The notes under the pieces were generated by a model. The model did no database searches and was not told where the DNA came from. It was given only the letters and a program-made list of their open reading frames with translations. This document shows, one piece after another, positions 1 to 7,435 of a stretch of 44,324 bases of DNA. A program made the translations under genes and the position numbers. The DNA is from Micromonospora inaquosa (GTDB lineage: Bacteria > Actinomycetota > Actinomycetes > Mycobacteriales > Micromonosporaceae): contig NZ_QGSZ01000314.1 of NCBI RefSeq assembly GCF_003857055.1, positions 1 to 44,324 on the forward strand, written 5' to 3'. Each line of letters opens with the position of its first letter. The stretch's first letter is position 1.

Positions 1-811
1 ACGGGGGTGGCTGGGACGGGGGGGCCGACGGGGGGAACGGCGGCGCGGACTGCGGGTGCGGCGGGGGCGACTGCGGGAATGGTGGGGCCGACTGCGGGTG
101 CGGCGGGGCCGACTGTGGGGCCTGGAACGGCGGCGACGGCTGGCCGAACTGGCCGGCCTGCGGGTGACCACCCGGCTGACCAGCCTGCGGGTAGCCGCCC
201 GGCTGACCGGGAGCGGGCCAACCGCCCTGCGGCTGGCCACCGGGCTGACCCGGGGCCGGCCAACCACCCTGCTGCTGCGGCCATCCCGGCTGCGGCTGGC
301 CGTAGACGCCCGGCTGGGGCTTCGGTCGCGGCACGTAGTAGTGGGCGCGCCAGACGGTGTAGACCACCCAGGCGGCGATCGCGAAGATCACCATCCAGGC
401 GAACCGGGCGAGCACACCGAGCAGCGCGTCGAGCACCTCGGCCTCGGCCAGCCGGCCCACCGTCCAGATCAGCATGGTCAGCGTGCCGAACAGGGCGCTG
501 ACCGCGTACTCACCGAGGGCCACCTGCGTGATCAGCTTCGCCTTCGGCAGCACCGGCGAAATGTGTGTGGCCAAAAGCACCGCCAGCAGTGGGAGAGCCA
601 CCGCCTCCACCCCGACGAACGCGTTGAAGGCGCTGCCCGCCCGGTCGGTGAAGGAACTGTAGTCGTTCGGGGCGACCAGCCGGAGCAGGCCAACGAAGAG
701 GAACACGGCGTTGGCGCCGAGCAGCGCGAGCGCAGCGAGCTCACGTAGTGGCTTGGTCAGCTGGCGGGCCTGCGTCGCGTCAGCGGACGTGGGCTCGGCG
801 GGGCTGGTCAC
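1..811 (-). CDS. Membrane protein with Pro/Gln/Gly-rich C-terminal tail (partial, runs off left edge)
   Basis: The minus frame is open from a GTG at 811 to the window edge, so the C terminus is missing. The GTG follows a GAGGGGGAG Shine-Dalgarno stretch; the nearby ATG at about 830 is in another frame. The first 160 residues contain about four hydrophobic segments (roughly 25-47, 63-83, 95-115 and 128-150), the last followed by a YYVPRPKPQP stop-transfer region. After about residue 165 the protein becomes low complexity: repeated GWPAPGQPGG and GQPGGxPQAG units, then SAPPHPQ/SAPPFPQ units. Such tails are common on actinobacterial membrane proteins and are probably cytoplasmic and disordered. 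I do not recognise a family and assign no function. It is divergent from fbiA, with about 98 bases between the starts. Confidence 0.75.
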   Translation of the reverse strand, partial: MTSPAEPTSADATQARQLTKPLRELAALALLGANAVFLFVGLLRLVAPNDYSSFTDRAGSAFNAFVGVEAVALPLLAVLLATHISPVLPKAKLITQVALGEYAVSALFGTLTMLIWTVGRLAEAEVLDALLGVLARFAWMVIFAIAAWVVYTVWRAHYYVPRPKPQPGVYGQPQPGWPQQQGGWPAPGQPGGQPQGGWPAPGQPGGYPQAGQPGGHPQAGQFGQPSPPFQAPQSAPPHPQSAPPFPQSPPPHPQSAPPFPPSAPPSQPPP

Positions 812-909
812 GAGCTCCCCCTCGGGGCATGAACGGACAGGGCGCACGTGAGCCTAGTCTCCCGGGCCACCCACCAATCGGAGGCGTCACGTGCGCGAGG
901 ATGGTCGAC

Positions 910-1857
910 ATGCGCATCGTGGTTCTGGCCGGCGGCATTGGCGGCGCCCGGTTCCTGCTCGGGGTCCGGGCGTACGCCCGTGACGTCGGCGCGGAGGTGA
1001 CCGCCGTGGTCAACGTCGGCGACGACCTGTGGTTACACGGGTTGAAGATCTGCCCCGACCTGGACAGCGTCATGTACACGCTCGGCGGCGGCGCCGACCC
1101 GGAGCGGGGCTGGGGCCGGGTCGGCGAGAGCTGGACGGTCAAGCAGGAGCTTGCCGCGTACGGGGCACAGCCGACCTGGTTCGGCCTCGGCGACAAGGAC
1201 ATCGCCACCCACCTGGTCCGCAGCACGATGCTCAACGGCGGTTACCCGTTGAGCGCGGTCACGGAGGCGCTGGCCAGCCGCTGGGAGCCGGGCGTACGCC
1301 TGTTGCCGGCGACGGACGACCGGCTGGAGACCCACGCCGTGGTGGAGGACGACCAGGGGCAGCGGGCGATCCACTTCCAGGAGTGGTGGGTGCGGTACCG
1401 GGCCGACATCCCCACGCACCGTTTCGTGTTCGTGGGCGCGGAGACGGCGAAGCCGGCACCCGGGGTGCTGGAAGCGATCGCCTCGGCCGACCTGGTGCTG
1501 GTCGCGCCCAGCAACCCGGTGGTGAGCGTCGCGCCGGTGCTGGCCGTACCGGGGCTGCGCGAGGCCGTGACGGGCGGCCCGGCGCCGGTGGTGGGTGTCT
1601 CCCCGATCATCGGCGGCGCACCGGTGCGAGGGATGGCCGATCGTTGTCTGGCCGTGCTCGGTGTCGAGTGCAGCGCGGCGGGGGTGGGTCGGCTCTACGG
1701 CGGCCGGGCGAGCGGTGGCCTGCTCGACGGTTGGCTGGTGGCCGAGGAGGACGCGGGCACTGTGGTGCCTGAGGTGACGGTCCGCGCGGTTCCGCTGCGG
1801 ATGACCGACGAGGCGGCGACGACGGCCATGGTCCGCGCCGCGGTGGAGTTGACGTGA
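910..1857 (+). CDS. fbiA: 2-phospho-L-lactate transferase (CofD/FbiA), F420 biosynthesis
   Basis: This 315-residue protein is the CofD/FbiA transferase. It moves a phospholactyl or phosphoenolpyruvyl group from the GDP-activated donor to Fo, giving (dehydro-)F420-0, in the cytoplasm. Visible signatures are the N-terminal nucleotide-binding stretch GGIGGARFLLG (residues 8-18), the NVGDDLWLHGLKICPDLDSVMYTLGG block (about 37-62) that binds Fo and metal, and VAPSNPVVSVAPVLAVPG in the C-terminal half. I chose the ATG at 910 because a GAGG lies about 9 bases upstream; the in-frame ATG at 901 would add three residues. Its stop overlaps the start of fbiB, so the two genes are translationally coupled. 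The pair has the same order as Rv3261-Rv3262 of M. tuberculosis. Confidence 0.93.
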   Translation: MRIVVLAGGIGGARFLLGVRAYARDVGAEVTAVVNVGDDLWLHGLKICPDLDSVMYTLGGGADPERGWGRVGESWTVKQELAAYGAQPTWFGLGDKDIATHLVRSTMLNGGYPLSAVTEALASRWEPGVRLLPATDDRLETHAVVEDDQGQRAIHFQEWWVRYRADIPTHRFVFVGAETAKPAPGVLEAIASADLVLVAPSNPVVSVAPVLAVPGLREAVTGGPAPVVGVSPIIGGAPVRGMADRCLAVLGVECSAAGVGRLYGGRASGGLLDGWLVAEEDAGTVVPEVTVRAVPLRMTDEAATTAMVRAAVELT

Positions 1858-2939
1858 GGCTGGAGATTCTGCCGGTGCTCGGCATCGGCCACGTTACCGA
1901 GGGCGACGACCTGGCCGCGATGATCGCGACCGCCGCGCCGTGGCTGCGCAACGGCGACGTGCTGGTGGTGACCAGCAAGATCGTTTCCAAGGCGGAGGGG
2001 CGGCTGGTCGACGTGCCGGCGGACGGGCCGGAACGGCTGGCCGCCCGGGACGAGGTTCTGGCCGGTGAGACCGCCCGGGTGGTCGCCAGCCGGGGGGCGA
2101 CCCGGATCGTGCAGACCCATCACGGCTTCGTGATGGCCTCGGCGGGGATCGACGCGTCGAACGTGGACAAGACCCAACTGGTGTTGCTGCCGGTCGACCC
2201 GGACGCCTCGGCGCAGGCCCTGCGGGACGCGCTGCGGGAGCGCTACGACCTGGACCTGGCCGTGATCATCAGCGACACGATGGGCCGGCCCTGGCGCAAC
2301 GGGCTCACCGACGTGGCACTCGGCGTGGCCGGGATGCCGGCCATCCGTGACCACCGGGGCGAGATCGACCCGTACGGCAACGAGTTGCAGTTGACCCAGA
2401 TGGCCGTGGTGGACGAACTGGCGGGTGCCGGCGAGCTGATCAAGGGCAAGTGCGACCAGGTCCCCGTGGCGGTGGTGCGCGGCTACCTGCCCGCCACCAA
2501 CCCGGACGACGCCGGTGGCGCACGGGCGCTGATCCGTGACGCGGCACAGGACCTGTTCTCGCTCGGCACCGCCGAGGCCCGCGCCGCCGGGCTGTCCGAC
2601 GCCGCCACCCTGGCCGACGGTCCCGGCCCGACGCCGGCCGACCTGACCGCGGTGCGACGGGCGATCGACGCGGTCGCCGGGGTGGTCGCCCCCGGCACGG
2701 TCTTCACCCTGGTCGACGAGGCCGAGGTACGCGCCGGTCTGGTCGCCGAGATGCCCGGGTGGCCGGAGGGCGCGGCCCTGCTGCTCGGCTCGGCACCGAC
2801 CCCCGTCGAGCCGATGGGTCTGGTCCGCTTCGGCGCGGACCTGCACCGGCTGCGCGTCGCCCTGGCCGCCGAGGGCGTGGGGTCGACCCTGTTGCCGCCA
2901 CCGCCCGGCAGCCCGGCGAGCGCCGCCCTCGCCCTGTAG
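1854..2939 (+). CDS. fbiB: Coenzyme F420-0:L-glutamate ligase (CofE/FbiB) with a shortened C-terminal domain
   Basis: The gene starts at a GTG in a GTGA overlap with fbiA. Residues 1 to about 245 are a complete F420-0:gamma-glutamyl ligase domain, with VLVVTSKIVSKAEGR near the N terminus and the family block SDTMGRPWRNGLTDVALGVAG from residue 140. The enzyme adds glutamates to F420-0 using GTP. The rest, about 115 residues, ends in LHRLRVALAAEGVGSTLLPP. This resembles the helix found in nitroreductase folds but is much shorter than the roughly 200-residue FMN domain of mycobacterial FbiB (about 448 residues), which reduces dehydro-F420-0. The ligase assignment is firm; whether the tail keeps any reductase activity is not clear. 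The stop codon lies inside the first copy of a 49-bp tandem repeat. Confidence 0.92.
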   Translation: MRLEILPVLGIGHVTEGDDLAAMIATAAPWLRNGDVLVVTSKIVSKAEGRLVDVPADGPERLAARDEVLAGETARVVASRGATRIVQTHHGFVMASAGIDASNVDKTQLVLLPVDPDASAQALRDALRERYDLDLAVIISDTMGRPWRNGLTDVALGVAGMPAIRDHRGEIDPYGNELQLTQMAVVDELAGAGELIKGKCDQVPVAVVRGYLPATNPDDAGGARALIRDAAQDLFSLGTAEARAAGLSDAATLADGPGPTPADLTAVRRAIDAVAGVVAPGTVFTLVDEAEVRAGLVAEMPGWPEGAALLLGSAPTPVEPMGLVRFGADLHRLRVALAAEGVGSTLLPPPPGSPASAALAL

Positions 2940-3038
2940 CCCGCCACCTCGCCCTTCAACCCGGGCGAGCGCCGCCCGCGCCCTGTAGCCCGCCACCTCG
3001 CCCTTCAACCCGGGCGAGCGCCGCCCGCGCCCTGTAGC
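2916..3038. repeat. 49-bp tandem repeat, 2.5 copies, covering the fbiB stop and a hairpin
   Basis: Copies span 2916-2964, 2965-3013 and a partial 3014-3038. Copies one and two differ by a single base. Each full copy carries the CCTGTAGC stop region and a 7-bp hairpin, CTCGCCC with GGGCGAG around an 8-base loop, which could serve as a transcription terminator. The hairpin therefore occurs twice. The first copy encodes the last residues of FbiB. Confidence 0.9.
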
Positions 3039-3056
3039 TCCTGCGCGATGGCCGGG

Positions 3057-4055
3057 TCACGCGTCCAGCATGGCCCGGCCCAGCGGGGTCAGCGTGTGCA
3101 GCACGCTGTTCCGTTCGCGGTGGCTGACCAGCAGGCCAGCGTTTCGCAGCACCGTGGCGTGCTGGCTCGCCGCCGCCGCTGAGATGTTGAGCTGGCGGGC
3201 GACCTCGCCGGTGGTGCAGCCTTCGTCGCTGGCCTGCAACACCGCCGCCCTGGTGCGGCCCAGCAGCGCGGCGAGTGACTCGCGGGCAGCACCGGACGCC
3301 AACGCACCGCCTGCGTCGGCCGACACCAGCCCGCCAAGCCGGTCAACCGGGTAGACCAGCACCGGTGGCAGCGCCGGGTCGAGCAGTGCGACCGGGATGG
3401 CCGCGCAGAAGAACGACGGAACGAGCAGCAGCCCGCGCCCGTCCAGGTGCAGCTCCCGACTGTGTGGGTAGCTGCGGACCTCCAGCACACCGCTCTCCCA
3501 GTGCATCGCCGGCCGGAAGCTGGTGAGCAGGCCCTCGACCCCGCCGTCGAGCAGCGCCCGCGCCCGTCGAGTGCGGTCCGCCGCCACCGCGGCCTGGATT
3601 CGACTCCAGTACGGGCTGATCGCGAGCGACCGGTACTGCTCCATCGACTCGGCCAGGTGGTGCAGCGCCGACACCTCACCCCGGGCCAGCGCGGTCGCCG
3701 AGGAGGGCAGCTGAGTCTCGGTGGCCAGCACGCTCAGGTCCCGGTGTAGCAACTCGGGGGGCGTACGGCGGAGCGCGTCCAGCCCGGCCTCGAAGCCCTC
3801 GACGCTGGCGTACGGGGTGAGGAAGTCGGGGAAGTAACCGCGCGGCGGGTTCAACGCGAAGAGCAGGCTGAGCTGCTCGGCGGCGGCGTCCTGGCGCAGC
3901 GCCGAAGTCACGTTGCGCCGCCAGTTGGCGGTCAGCGGATCGCGGGTGCGGCCGCGCAGCACGTGCAGGCTGAGGACCAGCTCCCAGACCGGGTCCGCCG
4001 CCGGCGCCACCCGGGTCCGGAGGATGTCCTCCCCAGAAAAGTGGATTTTCAGCAT
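3057..4055 (-). CDS. ArsR-like winged-helix regulator with N-terminal DUF5937-type domain
   Basis: This 332-residue protein begins at the ATG at 4055, preceded by a GGGAG ribosome site; longer upstream reading is unlikely. The last 65 residues are a winged helix-turn-helix of the ArsR type: TTGEVARQLNISAAAASQHATVLRNAGLLVSHRERNSVLHTLTPLG. The two Ala-Ala-Ser-Gln-His residues lie in the recognition helix. The N-terminal 260 residues have no metal-binding Cys motif; they match the DUF5937 pattern found on actinobacterial ArsR regulators (IHFSGEDILRTRVAPAADPVWELVLSLHVL). The usual role is repression relieved by an unknown ligand. The gene is divergent from the Nudix gene across a 341-bp gap and convergent with fbiB, so its target cannot be told from position. 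Confidence 0.82.
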   Translation of the reverse strand: MLKIHFSGEDILRTRVAPAADPVWELVLSLHVLRGRTRDPLTANWRRNVTSALRQDAAAEQLSLLFALNPPRGYFPDFLTPYASVEGFEAGLDALRRTPPELLHRDLSVLATETQLPSSATALARGEVSALHHLAESMEQYRSLAISPYWSRIQAAVAADRTRRARALLDGGVEGLLTSFRPAMHWESGVLEVRSYPHSRELHLDGRGLLLVPSFFCAAIPVALLDPALPPVLVYPVDRLGGLVSADAGGALASGAARESLAALLGRTRAAVLQASDEGCTTGEVARQLNISAAAASQHATVLRNAGLLVSHRERNSVLHTLTPLGRAMLDA

Positions 4056-4097
4056 GGAGCGCTCCCGTGTCGCCGGCAGGGGGATGCCGGATGACCG

Positions 4098-4125
4098 TTC
4101 GACTCTACCTGGACGGCAGTAATCT
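4098..4125 (+). promoter_or_regulatory. Possible promoter, TTCGAC-16-TAATCT
   Basis: A -35-like TTCGAC (4098-4103) and a -10-like TAATCT (4120-4125) are 16 bases apart. The next plus-strand gene has its own leaderless promoter at 4385, so this one would drive a short transcript ending near the hairpin at 4260-4316. This is inference from motif match only. Confidence 0.3.
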
Positions 4126-4259
4126 CCATCTTTAAGCCTGGAATGAAAAACCTCGACGCCTCCGGGGTCGATTCGGCATGCTTCCCATGCCCGAACACGG
4201 CGCCGCGCGTCCTCGACGCCCGCGCTGCCGGGGGCACCGGGACCGGGGGAGGCCCCGGT

Positions 4260-4316
4260 GATCGGACGGCACCACGAGGGTCTGCGGCCCTTGCTCCGCA
4301 GAGGTGCCGTCCGGTC
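4260..4316. other. Large imperfect hairpin in the divergent region
   Basis: The outer stem is 14 bp (4260-4273 with 4303-4316, one G-T pair). After a 7-base bulge an inner 7-bp stem, TCTGCGG with CCGCAGA (4281-4287 and 4296-4302), closes an 8-base loop. It has no T-tract. Neither neighbouring gene reads toward it, so it is not an ordinary gene terminator. Confidence 0.7.
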
Positions 4317-4384
4317 ATCCCGCCCGGCCACCACGACTTCGACGAGTCGCAGGGTCAGTGGCCAGCGTAGGAAGCAGACGCTCG

Positions 4385-4390
4385 TACAGT
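4385..4390 (+). promoter_or_regulatory. -10 box for leaderless Nudix gene
   Basis: TACAGT ends six bases before the ATG at 4397, the usual layout of a leaderless actinobacterial mRNA whose first base is the start codon. No Shine-Dalgarno sequence is present. Confidence 0.5.
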
Positions 4391-4396
4391 GGCCTG

Positions 4397-5014
4397 ATGC
4401 CCGACACCGTGATCACCGGCCCGACCGCTCAACCGACCAACCCGGAGACGTACGCGGCGCTGCACGCCGACGCCACCGCGTTGCTGGAGGGCTGGCAGCC
4501 CACCAGCCCGGACGCGGCCAGCGCGCGGGACCGGACCCTCGCGCTGCTCGCCACCGGCCCGGTTGCGATGAGCCGGCAGCACCGGCCGGGACACGTCACC
4601 GCCAGCGCGTTGGTGCTGGACTCCACCGGCTCCCGGGTGCTGCTCTGCCTGCACATCAAGTTCGGGCGTTGGGTGCAGCTCGGCGGGCACTGCGAGCCGA
4701 CCGACGAGACCCTGGTCGCCGCCGCGCTCCGCGAGGCCACCGAGGAGTCCGGGATCGCCGGCCTGCGCATCGACCCGGTGCCGATCGACGTGGACGTGCA
4801 CCAGGTGCAGTGTCAGGGCGGCTCGGCGCACTACGACGTCCGGTTCGCCGTGCTCGCCCCGCCCTCGGCGGTGGAGCAGGTCAGCGACGAGGCCGAGGCG
4901 CTGGGCTGGTTCCCGACGGACCAACTGCCCGAGCCGCTGGCCGGCAGGACCGCCCACCTGGTCGCACCGGCCCTCGCAGCCCTCAGACGTAGCCCTCTTC
5001 GCCTCGCTCCTTGA
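4397..5014 (+). CDS. Nudix hydrolase
   Basis: The 205-residue protein carries a Nudix box at about residues 96-120: GGHCEPTDETLVAAALREATEESG. The REATEES core supplies the metal-binding glutamates. The first glycine of the classical GX5E pattern is shifted, giving the GGH-E variant seen in a common bacterial subfamily. It probably hydrolyses a nucleoside diphosphate linked to another group; the substrate cannot be read from sequence. About 70 residues precede the Nudix fold and may form a small helical domain. The ATG at 4397 is supported by the TACAGT box just upstream. Its 3' end overlaps the 3' end of the opposing mannose-1-phosphate guanylyltransferase gene by 32 bases. Confidence 0.85.
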   Translation: MPDTVITGPTAQPTNPETYAALHADATALLEGWQPTSPDAASARDRTLALLATGPVAMSRQHRPGHVTASALVLDSTGSRVLLCLHIKFGRWVQLGGHCEPTDETLVAAALREATEESGIAGLRIDPVPIDVDVHQVQCQGGSAHYDVRFAVLAPPSAVEQVSDEAEALGWFPTDQLPEPLAGRTAHLVAPALAALRRSPLRLAP

Positions 5015-6074
5015 GCTCGTCGACCAGGGCCTTGACATCCTGGGCGCGGTCGCGCGGGCAGACCAGCACCGCGTCCGGGGTGTCCACCACGATCAGGTCG
5101 CGCAGGCCGAGGACGGCCACCAGCCGACCCGACTGCGGCACGACCACGAGGTTGCTGCTGTCCCGCAGCAGCACGCCCGGCTTGGCCTCCGTGCCGAGCA
5201 CCACGTTGTTCGCCTCGTCGGCCGGCAACACGTCGCCGAGGGTGTGGAAGTCACCGACGTCGTTCCAGCCGAAGTCGCCCGGCACCGTCGCGACGCGACC
5301 CGCCGTGGCCGCGCCCTCCATCACCGCGTAGTCGACGGAGATCTTCGGCAGCGTCGGCCAGATCGCGCCCAGGACGTCGTCCTGCTCCGGTGTGCCCCAG
5401 GCTGCGGCGATCGAGGAGACGCCAGCGTGCAGCCCCGGCTGCTGGCGGGCCAGTTCGGCGAGGAAGACGTCCACCCGCCACACGAACATGCTCGCGTTCC
5501 ACAGGTGCCGGCCCGAGCGGACGTACGCCTCGGCGACCTCGGCGGCCGGCTTCTCCTTGAACTCAGCCACCGGTCGCCACGGCACACCCTCGGTCCGATC
5601 GCCGGTCTCCAGGTAGCCGTAGCCGGTCTCCGCCCGGGTCGGGGTGATCCCGACGGTCATCAGCATGCCCTGCTCGGCGCCGCGGACCGCCTCCTGGACC
5701 GTGCAGACCCAGCTGTCCGGGTCGCGGATCAGGTGGTCCGCCGCGAAGCTGCCCATCACCGCGTTCGGGTCCCGCGTCGCGATCACCGCGGCAGCCAACG
5801 CGATCGCCGCGCAGGAATCCCGGGGGGAGGGCTCGACCAGGATGTTCTCCTCCGGCAGCACTGTCAGTTGCCGTGCCACCGCCGCGACGTGCGCAGCGCC
5901 GGTGACCACAAGGGTCCGATCCGGTGTGGTCAACGGCGCGAGCCGTTCCACGGTCGCCTGGAGCAGCGAGGCGCTGGTGCCAGTGAGCGGGTGGAGGAAC
6001 TTGGGATGGCCAGCGCGGGACAGCGGCCACAACCTCGTGCCACTGCCACCGGCCGGAATGACCGCATAGAGCAT
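4983..6074 (-). CDS. manC: Mannose-1-phosphate guanylyltransferase
   Basis: The 363-residue enzyme makes GDP-mannose from mannose-1-phosphate and GTP, feeding mannosylated lipids, glycans and glycoproteins. The nucleotidyltransferase signature AGGSGTRLWPLSR is at residues 8-20, and the sugar-phosphate-binding FKEKP motif lies near residue 168. Other family blocks are EPSPRDSCAAIALAA, GSFAADHLI, GYGYLE, WNASMFVW and GDFGWNDVGDF. There is no C-terminal phosphomannose isomerase domain, as in the mycobacterial enzyme. I chose the ATG at 6074 because the protein family begins within a few residues of it; a GTG at 6119 would add 15 residues without a better ribosome site. It lies 63 bases downstream of the GT4 gene on the same strand, the order seen at Rv3264c-Rv3265c. 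Confidence 0.93.
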   Translation of the reverse strand: MLYAVIPAGGSGTRLWPLSRAGHPKFLHPLTGTSASLLQATVERLAPLTTPDRTLVVTGAAHVAAVARQLTVLPEENILVEPSPRDSCAAIALAAAVIATRDPNAVMGSFAADHLIRDPDSWVCTVQEAVRGAEQGMLMTVGITPTRAETGYGYLETGDRTEGVPWRPVAEFKEKPAAEVAEAYVRSGRHLWNASMFVWRVDVFLAELARQQPGLHAGVSSIAAAWGTPEQDDVLGAIWPTLPKISVDYAVMEGAATAGRVATVPGDFGWNDVGDFHTLGDVLPADEANNVVLGTEAKPGVLLRDSSNLVVVPQSGRLVAVLGLRDLIVVDTPDAVLVCPRDRAQDVKALVDELKERGEEGYV

Positions 6075-6137
6075 CCGCACATCATGCCCGACGTACCTGC
6101 CCAAAGTGGCACGGGTCACCAGCAGTGGCGCGGAGGG

Positions 6138-7283
6138 TCAGGATCGGGCGCGGCTCCACGCGGCGATGTGCACCTCGGCGCTGGACTCCCAGGTGAACTC
6201 CTTGGCCCGGTCGAACCCCGCCTTCGCAAGCGACAACCGCCGCTGCTCGTCGTCGAGCAGAGCGGCCAGGTCGGTGCCGATCTGCTCCGGATCCTCCGAG
6301 GTGTACGCGACCGCGTCGCCGCCCACCTCGGGCAGCGAGAGCCGGGGCGTCGTCAGCACCGGGGCGGCGCACGCCATCGCCTCCAGGATCGGCAGCCCGA
6401 ACCCCTCGCCGTAGGACGGGTACGCGGCGACCAGTGCGCCACCGAGGAAACCCGGCAGGTCGGCGTAGCGCAGGTAGCCGGGACGCAGCAGACGCAGGTG
6501 CGACGGAACCTCGGCCACCGCCCGGTCGATGTCGTCGTCGTGCCCCTGCCCACCGGCGATCACCAGGGCCGGCGGGTCGACACGGTCAGCCACCGCCCGC
6601 GCCCATCCACGGATCAGGTTGGGAACGTTCTTCCGGGGCTCCTTGGCGCCGAGGAAGGCGACGTAGCTGCTGTTGCCCAACCCCAGACGCGCGCGTACGC
6701 GGGCCTTCTCCTCCTCGGTGGGCGCGTGGAAGGCAGCCTGGTCGACGCCGTGGTAGGCCACGTCGATCCGCGTCGGGTCGGCGTCGAGCAGCCGAATCAG
6801 CTCGTCACGGGTGGCCTTGCTGGGCACGATCACCCGATCGGCGCGGCGCAGCGAGGTCTTGATGGCGCTGCGGAAGAACGTGCGGCGCGACTTGTCGTAA
6901 TGCTCGGGCTCGGTGAAGAACGTCGCGTCGTGCACGGTGACAGTGACCGGACACCCGGCCCGCAGCGGGCAGGTGTAGAAGGGTGAGTGCAGCACGTGTG
7001 CGCCCACCTGCTGGGCGAGCAACGGCAGGCCGGTCTGCTCCCAGGCGAGCCGGGCCGGGCGGTGTGCCACGGCGGCCGGGGCGGGAATGATCTCCGCGCC
7101 GGGCAGCATGCGGGTGTAACGCTCCAGGTCGGTGCGGAGACTGACCACCGCCAGATCCACCCCCGACCCGCACACCTTGCCGAGGGCACCGAGCAGACCG
7201 TCAACGTATCGACCGACACCACCACGGTCGGCGGGGACACTCGTGGCGTCGATGAGCACGCGGGGCGGGCGACCGGCGGTCAC
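6138..7283 (-). CDS. Glycosyltransferase, GT4 family
   Basis: This 381-residue protein has the two-Rossmann GT-B layout. The N-terminal half begins RVLIDATSVPADRGGVGRYVDGLL, where the GG loop contacts the acceptor. The C-terminal half has FLGAKEPRKNVPNLIRGWA and the retaining-GT4 nucleotide-sugar motif GEGFGLPILEAM (about residue 290), an E-x7-E pair. The start is the GTG at 7283, set by an AAGGAG seven bases upstream; reading further upstream gives non-family residues. The next gene downstream makes GDP-mannose, so a GDP-mannose-dependent mannosyltransferase is a reasonable inference. In mycobacteria the gene at this position is the rhamnosyltransferase wbbL, but the rmlD neighbour is missing here, so I do not transfer that name. 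Confidence 0.87.
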   Translation of the reverse strand: MTAGRPPRVLIDATSVPADRGGVGRYVDGLLGALGKVCGSGVDLAVVSLRTDLERYTRMLPGAEIIPAPAAVAHRPARLAWEQTGLPLLAQQVGAHVLHSPFYTCPLRAGCPVTVTVHDATFFTEPEHYDKSRRTFFRSAIKTSLRRADRVIVPSKATRDELIRLLDADPTRIDVAYHGVDQAAFHAPTEEEKARVRARLGLGNSSYVAFLGAKEPRKNVPNLIRGWARAVADRVDPPALVIAGGQGHDDDIDRAVAEVPSHLRLLRPGYLRYADLPGFLGGALVAAYPSYGEGFGLPILEAMACAAPVLTTPRLSLPEVGGDAVAYTSEDPEQIGTDLAALLDDEQRRLSLAKAGFDRAKEFTWESSAEVHIAAWSRARS

Positions 7284-7399
7284 GGGGCGACTCCTTGTAT
7301 GGCGGGCTGTGGGGAACAACACTCCGGGGGTCAAGCCTACGCCGGAGCGCGGGATCGACGCTGACTGCGACCCGACGGTACGCCGACTTGTCATCGTCA

Positions 7400-7427
7400 T
7401 TGAGTACGGCCCGCACTGGCGTATCGT
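7400..7427 (+). promoter_or_regulatory. Promoter of the TIGR03089 gene, TTGAGT-16-TATCGT
   Basis: The -35 TTGAGT (7400-7405) and the -10 TATCGT (7422-7427) are 16 bases apart. The ATG at 7436 starts eight bases after the -10, consistent with a leaderless or nearly leaderless transcript. Confidence 0.55.
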
Positions 7428-7435
7428 TCGCGCCG

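Larger units (their letters stand above)
4056..4396. other. 341-bp divergent intergenic region, no credible protein gene
   Basis: It lies between the ArsR-like gene and the Nudix gene. A short plus-strand frame at 4143-4370 lacks a ribosome site and looks random. The region contains a possible plus-strand promoter (4098-4125) and a large two-part hairpin (4260-4316), listed separately. Confidence 0.6.

Noticed and set aside
1..300. Repeated GC-rich units as a CRISPR or minisatellite
   Set aside because: They are codon-level repeats encoding the Pro/Gly/Gln-rich tail of the membrane protein and keep the reading frame.
1695..3008. 437-residue minus-strand frame opposite fbiA-fbiB
   Set aside because: It is the mirror of real F420 genes in a GC-rich genome, and its residue mix (Gly, Arg, His, Gln repeats) is non-natural.
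4143..4370. 75-residue plus-strand reading frame in the ArsR-Nudix gap
   Set aside because: It has no ribosome site, an unlikely composition, and it runs through the large hairpin.
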